Of a stretch of DNA of 19,358 bases, positions 13,671 through 19,358 are shown in pieces. This stretch comes from Peptoniphilus sp. (GTDB lineage: Bacteria; Bacillota; Clostridia; Tissierellales; Peptoniphilaceae): assembly GCA_029983555.1 (NCBI GenBank), contig JASBZH010000027.1:1-19358 (forward strand), read 5' to 3'. The notes below the pieces were generated by a model that was not told the DNA's origin, made no database searches, and saw only the letters and a list, made by a program, of their open reading frames with translations. A program made the translations under genes and the position numbers. How positions within the stretch are numbered: the stretch's first letter is position 1; every line of letters begins with the position of its first letter.

Positions 13671-15074
13671 TTATACATAATTTATTAAATTTGTTCCCAT
13701 CATAATTAAGCTTCCTAAAACAATCCAAACTCCAAAAATTTTTCCCATAAAAATCATCCACTTGTCGTAAGGAATGTCAGTTGCACCTAATATACCCATA
13801 AGTGCAGTAGACGTAGGTAAAACATAGTTACAAAATCCATCGCCAAAGTTAAATGCAAGTACTGCTGTCTGCCTAGATATTCCAATTGTATCTGAAAGCG
13901 GTGCAAATATTGGCATTACCGCAGCCGCTTGTCCAGAACCTGAAGTTACAAACATATTGACTACAAGATTTGCAATAAACATAAGAGGCGCTTTTAATAT
14001 TTGTGGAAACACATTTATTACATTAGTAAGACCATATATAGAGGTGTCCATGATTTGTCCTGCATCAAGTATTCCTGATACAGTTCTTGCAAAACCTATT
14101 ATCAAAGCTGCACCGACCATTTTTCTCGCACCTTCAACAAAATAGTTTGCAATTTCAGATGGAGCAAATCCTGCTATAATTCCTGCTACAAGAGCGAGCC
14201 AAACAAATACTGCTGCTGTATTATTCATCTTCCAACCAAGCTTTATTCCTCCAAAGACAATTATTCCTAAAGCTGCAAAAAGTGATACTATAACTAACCA
14301 CTTTCTTGCGTCCATGTCTTGTTCAAAATCACTATTTTCATCCATTGCAAAATCTCTATTTTTATCAATTTCATACATAGGACTTAGCTCGGGATTTTCT
14401 TTAATTTTTTTTGCATAACTTATTAGTAGTATATTAGTTACTATATAAAATGCAACAAAACTAAATACTCTATATCCCAAACCAGAATATGGTGCAAGCT
14501 CTGCTATCTCTTGAGCCACAATAGTCGTATTTACATTTAAAGTTCCTGTAGAAAACCCGACTGCTCCACCAAGTAGAATAATTGCAGCGCCGACAATAGA
14601 GTCATAGCCAAGAGCCAAAGAAAACATAACCATTATTGGAGCAAAACCTATAAAAGTATTTACGCCTTGAGTCGTACAAATAAGTCCAAAAATTAAAGTC
14701 AATATTGAAATAAACACATACTCTTTGTCCCTTGTTTTCTTAGAAACAAGTCCAATTAAAGATTGCAACGCTCCACTTCTAGTTATGATATTAAAAGCAG
14801 CTCCCGAAAATAAAATAACGCAAATAAGTACAGCACTCTTTTCAAAACCATCAATCGCAATAGTAAATATATTTAATGGGTTTACAAAAGTTTTTTCTAT
14901 GTACTTAAAGCTACTCGGATCAATTACTTCCATTCCCAAACTATTTTCAACTCTTGTATATTCTCCAGACGGTATAATCCAACTTAAAACAACCGCCGCC
15001 AGAATAATAATCATCAAAATTACAAGAGTGTGAGGCATTTTCTTTCTCTTTTTTTCGCTAACGTTTTCTTTCAT
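13671..15074 (-). CDS. YfcC family transporter (DcuC/AbgT-like ion-coupled permease)
   Basis: A 467-aa polytopic membrane protein with about 11-12 helices. The basic cytoplasmic N-terminus (SEKKRKKMPHTLVILMIIIL) followed by WIIPSGEYTR is typical of the YfcC group. FSTGTLNVNTTIVAQEIAEL and, in the second half, NMFVTSGSGQAAAVMPIFAP and NFGDGFCNYVLPTSTALMGI are the paired conserved re-entrant regions of this superfamily. Members take up carboxylates, amino acids or peptides with an ion gradient; the true substrates are mostly unknown. The ATG at 15074 is chosen because GGAGG lies 8 bases upstream; a longer in-frame start (15110) would precede that site. It is the first gene of an operon with the M20D hydrolase and is divergent from a LysR gene, which suggests inducible uptake and cleavage of an amide-bonded nutrient. 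Confidence 0.85.
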   Translation of the reverse strand: MKENVSEKKRKKMPHTLVILMIIILAAVVLSWIIPSGEYTRVENSLGMEVIDPSSFKYIEKTFVNPLNIFTIAIDGFEKSAVLICVILFSGAAFNIITRSGALQSLIGLVSKKTRDKEYVFISILTLIFGLICTTQGVNTFIGFAPIMVMFSLALGYDSIVGAAIILLGGAVGFSTGTLNVNTTIVAQEIAELAPYSGLGYRVFSFVAFYIVTNILLISYAKKIKENPELSPMYEIDKNRDFAMDENSDFEQDMDARKWLVIVSLFAALGIIVFGGIKLGWKMNNTAAVFVWLALVAGIIAGFAPSEIANYFVEGARKMVGAALIIGFARTVSGILDAGQIMDTSIYGLTNVINVFPQILKAPLMFIANLVVNMFVTSGSGQAAAVMPIFAPLSDTIGISRQTAVLAFNFGDGFCNYVLPTSTALMGILGATDIPYDKWMIFMGKIFGVWIVLGSLIMMGTNLINYV

Positions 15075-15100
15075 TTTGTTTTCCTCCTTTATCTGATTAA

Positions 15101-15120
15101 AGTATACCATTGTTTATACT
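15101..15120. promoter_or_regulatory. Dyad overlapping the yfcC-like promoter, candidate LysR operator
   Basis: AGTATA (15101-15106) and TATACT (15115-15120) form a perfect 6-bp inverted repeat with an 8-base spacer. It covers the -10 and part of the spacer of the leftward promoter. A site here fits regulator binding between the divergent genes, though activator sites of LysR proteins usually lie further upstream and AT-rich DNA gives such dyads by chance. Confidence 0.35.
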
Positions 15121-15129
15121 ATTAGTAAA
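15101..15129 (-). promoter_or_regulatory. Promoter of the yfcC-like/M20 operon
   Basis: On the minus strand TTTACT (15129-15124), a 17-base spacer and TATACT (15106-15101), with TG placed for an extended -10 (TGGTATACT). The start point would be near 15094, about 20 bases before the ATG, consistent with the GGAGG site there. Confidence 0.6.
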
Positions 15130-15156
15130 ATTCATATTTATTATAATTAATATAAC

Positions 15157-15162
15157 TATAAT
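15157..15162 (+). promoter_or_regulatory. Candidate -10 element of the LysR gene
   Basis: TATAAT at 15157-15162, with a second TATAAT at 15142-15147. The first would start transcription near 15169, right at the AAAGGA ribosome site; the second would leave a leader of about 30 bases. I cannot choose between them. Confidence 0.35.
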
Positions 15163-15182
15163 TTATATAAAGGATGGATTAT

Positions 15183-16097
15183 ATGGACACAAAAAATTAT
15201 GAATATATAATAACCACAGCAGAATATGGAAATATATCTAACGCTGCCAAAGCTCTTTACATAACTCAACCAGCTCTATCTAAGGCAATAATGAAAATAG
15301 AAGAAAACTTAAATGTAAAAATATTTGAAAAGAAAAAAGGAAAACTGACTCCAACTTCAGCTGGAAAAATACTTATAAAATCTGGTGCAGAAATACTAAA
15401 TATCGAAAAAAACTATAAATACGAATTAGATGAAATAAATAACTGCGAAAGAGGTGCTCTTTCTGTATCAATTACTCCTACAAGAGATTTATACATATTG
15501 CCTATAGTGTTGCCAGAATTCAGAAAAATCTTTCCTTATTTTGACATAGAAATTAACGAAAAGGGAATAGACGCAATTGAAGAGTCTCTTCTAAATAAGG
15601 AGTCAAAAATCGGAATGTATATAACTGATACTTTTAATAAAAATTTGCAATACGAAGTCCTACAACAAGAGGAAATATTAATATGCCTATCTAAAAACTC
15701 CAAATATTTAAAATATGTCGAAAATAAAAAAGGGTTCAAATTCCCATGGATTGATCTAAGAGTACTTAAAAACGAAATATTTTTTATAAGTAATCCCTAC
15801 AAAGCAAAACTCGGTCGCTTTGCAAATATCTATTTTGAAGAATACAATATAAAACCCAAAACAATGATAATAAAAAATATGGAGACGAGATTATCTTTGG
15901 CATCAATAGGAGAAGGCATCACATTTTCATATGAAATAGGAAGTACATTTTCTAAAAAGAACAACAAAAATTTAGTTTTCTTATCAGTTGGAAAAGAGAA
16001 AAAAACAAGTAAATTTGTGGTTTCTTATCTGAAAGATTTAAAATTAAACACGGCGTATAGAAAATTTGTAGAGATAACGAAAGAGCAATTTAGATAA
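15183..16097 (+). CDS. LysR family transcriptional regulator
   Basis: A 304-aa DNA-binding regulator. The N-terminal winged helix-turn-helix spans about residues 4-62 with the family core GNISNAAKALYITQPALSKA (16-35) and KKGKLTPTSAGKILI. The effector-binding domain follows (about 88-300), with SVSITPTRDLYILPIVLPEF at its start. The ATG at 15183 is chosen because AAAGGA lies 8 bases upstream and the protein then begins MDTKNYEYII, a normal LysR opening; ATG 15174 has no ribosome site. It is divergent from the YfcC-type/M20D operon, separated by 108 bases, so it most likely controls that operon and itself, as AbgR does in E. coli. The ligand is unknown. Confidence 0.92.
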   Translation: MDTKNYEYIITTAEYGNISNAAKALYITQPALSKAIMKIEENLNVKIFEKKKGKLTPTSAGKILIKSGAEILNIEKNYKYELDEINNCERGALSVSITPTRDLYILPIVLPEFRKIFPYFDIEINEKGIDAIEESLLNKESKIGMYITDTFNKNLQYEVLQQEEILICLSKNSKYLKYVENKKGFKFPWIDLRVLKNEIFFISNPYKAKLGRFANIYFEEYNIKPKTMIIKNMETRLSLASIGEGITFSYEIGSTFSKKNNKNLVFLSVGKEKKTSKFVVSYLKDLKLNTAYRKFVEITKEQFR

Positions 16098-16124
16098 ATA
16101 AAAAAGGAGATGTCTCCATCTCCT
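16098..16124 (-). terminator. Terminator between the LysR and M18 genes
   Basis: The stem AGGAGATG (16105-16112) pairs with CATCTCCT (16117-16124). On the minus strand the loop is GAGA, a stable GNRA tetraloop, and the stem is followed by TTTTTATTT. It chiefly ends the leftward M18 transcript and lies at the end of the converging LysR gene too. Confidence 0.85.
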
Positions 16125-16147
16125 CAAATCATTAATTTTTTATAAAA

Positions 16148-17467
16148 TTATTCTACTTCAAATCCGTGTGCGCTATCTATTTTGATATTTGAGTTGTAGA
16201 ATTCTTCAAGTCCCTTTACTGCGTAGTATACGTCTTTTGCTCCACCTGTTTCGTAGTTTGAGTGCATTGCTATTTGTGCAAGTCCCATGTCTACTGCGTG
16301 AAGTGATACTTGTGTGTTTGAAAGGTTACCAAGTGTACTTCCACCCATTATATTGCTCTTGTTTGCAAAGTTTTGATAAGGTACATCGGCTTTTTCTAAT
16401 ATTGTTTTAAATACTGCTTGGCTAAATGCGTCAGATGTGTATTTTTGATTAGCCGCTTCTTTTATTACGATTCCGCCATTCATATATGTTCTGTTTTCTT
16501 CGTCATATTTTTCTTTATGATTTGGATGAAGGGCATGAGCATTGTCACATGATACTAAGAAACTCTTGCTAATTGCTCTAAAGTAGTCTTCTTCTTCGTA
16601 TCCAAGGTTGTTATTTATTCTCTTTAACACGTCGTGTAAGAATGTTGACATTGCACCTTGTTTTGTATTTGATCCTACTTCTTCATTGTCAAAGCATGCA
16701 TATACGTTAATAGCTTTGTCATTTTTAGCTGCTATAAATGCTTTCATCGCTGAGAATGCACATTCTAAGTCGTCAAGCTTTGGTGTAGATATAAATTCAT
16801 TTTCTACTCCCCAAATTTTTCCCTCTTGTCTATTTACTAGGAATAAATCTTTTGCAATAATGTCTTCTTCTGCTACTCCCATTTCGTCTGCAATCATCTT
16901 GTCATAAGCGCCTTTTTCTAGTTCTCCTGCTGAAAATAGTGGACAAAGGTCAACTTGTCTGTCAAATTTATAGCCGTCATTCATATCCCTATTAAAGTGA
17001 ATTGGTTGGTTTGGTATAAGCAATATATCTTTGTCGATATATAGTAGTTTTGATTCTACTTTGTCTTTATTTTTAACTAAAACTCTTCCCGCAAGTGTAA
17101 GAGGCTTATCTAGCCATGTTGAGTCAATAACTCCACCGTAGCTTTCTACATTTAGTCTCAAATAGTCATCTGGACCTTCTAATTCTGGCACACTCTTTAC
17201 TTTATATGTTGGAGAGTCAGAATGTGCTGCAGTCATTTGGAAGTGATAATCTGTAAGGTCACTACCTATTTTAAATGCAATTAAACTTGAGCCGTTTCTT
17301 GTTGTGTAGTAAGCTTTTCTCTTTTCAAGTTTCCACTCTTCGCCTTCGTTAAGGTAAGTGTAACCTGCCTCTTCCATATAATTTTTTATATTTTCGATTG
17401 AGTGGAACATACTTCCACTTTTTCTATTAAATTCTATTAATTCTTCTGCTAATTTTATATATTCCAT
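16148..17467 (-). CDS. M18 family aminopeptidase
   Basis: A 439-aa cytoplasmic zinc aminopeptidase that removes N-terminal residues from peptides. The metal site of the M18 family can be traced as H82 (TAAHSDSP), D232 (LDDLE), E262/E263 (CFDNEEVGS), D308 (SCDNAHALHPNH) and H402 (AMHSNYETGG). The conserved ETGGAKDVYYAVKGLEEFY end is intact. Length is normal for bacterial M18 enzymes, which act as large multimers. The ATG at 17467 follows GAGGTG, 5 bases upstream. It lies downstream of an amino acid permease gene, separated by a terminator, so it may be read partly from that promoter or from a weak one of its own that I cannot place. The link to peptide use matches the other peptidase in the window. 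Confidence 0.92.
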   Translation of the reverse strand: MEYIKLAEELIEFNRKSGSMFHSIENIKNYMEEAGYTYLNEGEEWKLEKRKAYYTTRNGSSLIAFKIGSDLTDYHFQMTAAHSDSPTYKVKSVPELEGPDDYLRLNVESYGGVIDSTWLDKPLTLAGRVLVKNKDKVESKLLYIDKDILLIPNQPIHFNRDMNDGYKFDRQVDLCPLFSAGELEKGAYDKMIADEMGVAEEDIIAKDLFLVNRQEGKIWGVENEFISTPKLDDLECAFSAMKAFIAAKNDKAINVYACFDNEEVGSNTKQGAMSTFLHDVLKRINNNLGYEEEDYFRAISKSFLVSCDNAHALHPNHKEKYDEENRTYMNGGIVIKEAANQKYTSDAFSQAVFKTILEKADVPYQNFANKSNIMGGSTLGNLSNTQVSLHAVDMGLAQIAMHSNYETGGAKDVYYAVKGLEEFYNSNIKIDSAHGFEVE

Positions 17468-17510
17468 TTTTACACCTCTATTTTACTTTTACCTATTTTC
17501 TTAATTATTA

Positions 17511-17538
17511 AAACAAAAGAGCCGGAAAACCGACTCTT
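17511..17538 (-). terminator. Terminator of the APC permease gene
   Basis: The stem AAGAGCCGG (17517-17525) pairs with CCGACTCTT (17530-17538), with one G-T wobble and an AAAA loop on the plus strand. On the minus strand it is followed by TTGTTTTAAT. It starts 9 bases after the permease stop. Read-through into the M18 gene is possible since the tail is moderate. Confidence 0.75.
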
Positions 17539-17546
17539 TAAATTTT

Positions 17547-18992
17547 TTATTTATCTAATCCAAGTTTTTTGTCTTCACGTGCTCTAAGCATTGGAAGAAT
17601 CATACCAAGTGCTATAAGTACCACTGGTGTAATGATATTAAGCATTAATTGGAATGGATCGTCTGAATAAATTCCTAGTAAACAGCAAGCTGCTGTTACG
17701 AAGAAACACCAACCTCCAAAGAATAGTGCAACTCCATTTCCCTTGACAAATTTGTATTCTCTTGGAAACTCTTCTGATTTTTTTCTAAGTGCAAGATATG
17801 CAACGAATACCCATAGGTAACGAAGTGGCATTACTATTGAGTTTAGTTTTGTAAGTTGTCTTAATACTGCTGCAGCTCCTGGCGCTACAATTTGTGCAAC
17901 TATAATAGCTCCACAAAGTACAACTACAAGTTTAATACCATTTGTAAAAGCTCCATATTTATTCTTTTTAAGTAGCTTTCTTGGAATAAATTGGTTAGCT
18001 CTATCGTCTTCTAGAAGCATTCTAAGTGGCGCATCTATACTAACAACTAGAGTTGAGAATTGCCCAATCATGTTGCAAAGCGCATAGATGATTAAAAGTG
18101 TATTTCCAATTCCATAATATTCACCTAGTTGTTGGAAAGCTAAATAAGCTCCGTTAGCAAGATATGAGTCAAATGCATCTGGACTTGCGTTAATCATTTC
18201 TGGATCAAACATCATTCCCATTGCAATTGTACCAAATACTGCTGATATTATAACCATTATTGCTGCGAAAATCATTGCTCTTGGAAATGCTCTTGAAGCA
18301 TCGCCTTCCATTTTATTTACATAAGGACTCATCTTTTCAATACCACCAACGGCAAATACTAAGATTGATAATGAAGAAAAATACTTCATGTCAAAAGTTG
18401 GTATCAAATTATTTAAAGACCAATCTATTGAACGATATCCACCAGCTGGATTAATTTTTGGTGCAGCAAACATCATCAATATGTATAAAATTGACATTAC
18501 AAACATTGATGATCCTGCAAGTGTAGCAAGATTCTTAAGAGGGTTGATACCTCTACTTGCAACCCAGCAGAAGAATAAGAACACTATAAGTGTTGCTATC
18601 TGAATGTAAACTGTAGGAATTTTATCATATACGTCTGCACTTTGATAAAGCATCCAAGATAGAGCTTTAAGTCCGCCTGATCCCTTTGATGCAATATAAG
18701 TAATGTGACATGCCCAATATGTCCAACCTGCGTAATATGCAAGTTTTTCGTTTGTAGTGGATCTAATCCATGAAGTTACTCCTCCACCTTCATTTTTAAA
18801 AGCACTTCCAAGTTCTCCTACCATAAAAGCGTTTGGAATGAAGTAAAGTAAAAACATCATGATCCATGAGAATATTACTTGCACACCGTTAAAGTATACG
18901 AATCCGTTTACAACATTACCAAAACCCCACAGAGTTGAGAATGCCATAAAAGAAAGCATATACCACTTGATTCTTTTTTCTGAATCTATCAA
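17547..18992 (-). CDS. APC superfamily amino acid permease (YjeM/glutamate-GABA antiporter type)
   Basis: A 481-aa polytopic membrane protein with about 12 helices. The N-terminus KRIKWYMLSFMAFSTLWGFG followed by NVVNGFVYF is the opening of the YjeM-like group of amino acid permeases. GELGSAFKNEGGGVTSWI matches the conserved loop after helix 2, and SILVFAVGGIEKMSPYVNKM is the helix 6 region. These carriers exchange or import amino acids; the substrate is not known for this group. The start is TTG at 18992: AAAGGAG lies upstream at suitable spacing, and the first in-frame ATG is residue 12, which would delete the conserved KRIKWY part. The upstream 366 bases contain no gene. It is followed by the M18 aminopeptidase, consistent with amino acid handling. 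Confidence 0.88.
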   Translation of the reverse strand: MIDSEKRIKWYMLSFMAFSTLWGFGNVVNGFVYFNGVQVIFSWIMMFLLYFIPNAFMVGELGSAFKNEGGGVTSWIRSTTNEKLAYYAGWTYWACHITYIASKGSGGLKALSWMLYQSADVYDKIPTVYIQIATLIVFLFFCWVASRGINPLKNLATLAGSSMFVMSILYILMMFAAPKINPAGGYRSIDWSLNNLIPTFDMKYFSSLSILVFAVGGIEKMSPYVNKMEGDASRAFPRAMIFAAIMVIISAVFGTIAMGMMFDPEMINASPDAFDSYLANGAYLAFQQLGEYYGIGNTLLIIYALCNMIGQFSTLVVSIDAPLRMLLEDDRANQFIPRKLLKKNKYGAFTNGIKLVVVLCGAIIVAQIVAPGAAAVLRQLTKLNSIVMPLRYLWVFVAYLALRKKSEEFPREYKFVKGNGVALFFGGWCFFVTAACCLLGIYSDDPFQLMLNIITPVVLIALGMILPMLRAREDKKLGLDK

Positions 18993-19358
18993 CTTTCTCT
19001 CTCCTTTCGAAATTTTTATAATTTCAAATAAATTTTTTAGATTAACAAAGGTTTTCCAAAACTTTACATAATTTATTCGTCTAAATCTACTTTAAAATGT
19101 TTTTTGTTAACATAAAATTTTTCTAAAATTTCAAAGAAATTGTTTTTATTGTTAATCTATTGTAATAACTATTATATATATAAAGGGAGTAAAATTCTAC
19201 CAATTTGGCAAAATTATATTAAAAAAAGCTTTTTTACAAGGTTTAAACGATTAAAGCATTAGTTTGGTGTGAAGCTAAGTTTTTGGTTTTTATTTATCTT
19301 GAATTTGAGGAATGTATTTATAGCATCATTATAAGACATGAAATATTGTTTTTATTTT
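18993..19358. other. Gene-free AT-rich region upstream of the APC permease
   Basis: No coding region of credible length is seen on either strand. It contains the permease ribosome site (18997-19012), an inverted repeat TAGATTAACAA (19038-19048) and TTGTTAATCTA (19149-19159) with a third related half-site TTGTTAAC at 19104-19111, and a possible rightward promoter. Right of 19185 I see an AAAAAAGCTTTTTT palindrome near 19220 and otherwise nothing I can name. Confidence 0.6.
19149..19177 (+). promoter_or_regulatory. Possible rightward promoter toward the window edge
   Basis: TTGTTA (19149-19154), a 17-base spacer and TTATAT (19172-19177), overlapping the inverted repeat described for this region. 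It would drive a gene lying beyond 19358. AT-richness makes chance matches likely. Confidence 0.3.

Noticed and set aside
18993..19170. A T-box or riboswitch in the leader of the amino acid permease
   Set aside because: The leader is very AT-rich. I could not find a T-box sequence, a specifier stem or a terminator hairpin before the ribosome site.
19340..19358. ATG near the right edge as the start of a next gene
   Set aside because: No ribosome site is seen and only six codons are available.

Overview
The window is low-GC DNA with Shine-Dalgarno sites of the GGAGG/AGGTGA type, extended -10 promoters (TGnTATAAT), several TTG starts and many hairpin-plus-T terminators. The gene set is that of an anaerobic, amino-acid- and peptide-using Firmicute: tandem FeoA/FeoB with a Cys-rich partner, HutG, an NhaC-type antiporter, YfcC and APC transporters, and M18 and M20 peptidases. 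The Gram-positive anaerobic cocci (Tissierellia/Peptoniphilaceae) are my best guess. That guess is inference from style and content, not from a search.

Layout, left to right. Positions 1-72 hold the first 24 codons of tuf (EF-Tu), leftward, with its own promoter; a MATE exporter (145-1488) lies upstream of it. Rightward follow a D-2-hydroxyacid dehydrogenase and formimidoylglutamase (hutG), ending at a strong terminator, then an NhaC-family antiporter. Its terminator is shared with the converging feo operon, read leftward: two small FeoA-domain genes, feoB, and a 50-residue Cys-rich membrane protein whose start overlaps the end of feoB. A Fur-like box lies just downstream of the feo -10 element.

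Positions 8100-10110 hold leftward genes for a 57-aa membrane peptide, a secreted copper-amine-oxidase-like stalk-domain protein, and a PF06541-type membrane protein with a coiled-coil tail. An HD-domain hydrolase and an O6-alkylguanine-DNA alkyltransferase run rightward from 10340 to 11459. Positions 11460-11840 are a gene-free stretch with three related, degenerate hairpin repeats. A leftward coiled-coil protein of unknown function follows.

The right third is a nutrient-uptake region. A YfcC-family transporter and an M20D amidohydrolase form a leftward operon, divergent from a LysR regulator, an arrangement like the E. coli abgR/abgABT locus. Next come an M18 aminopeptidase and an APC-family amino acid permease, both leftward. 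The last ~366 bases have no gene but contain a spaced inverted repeat and a possible rightward promoter.

Most of the window is ordinary core and accessory metabolism. I see no clearly new system. The points most worth a second look are the feo operon layout, the hairpin repeats, the coiled-coil protein and the LysR-controlled hydrolase/transporter pair.
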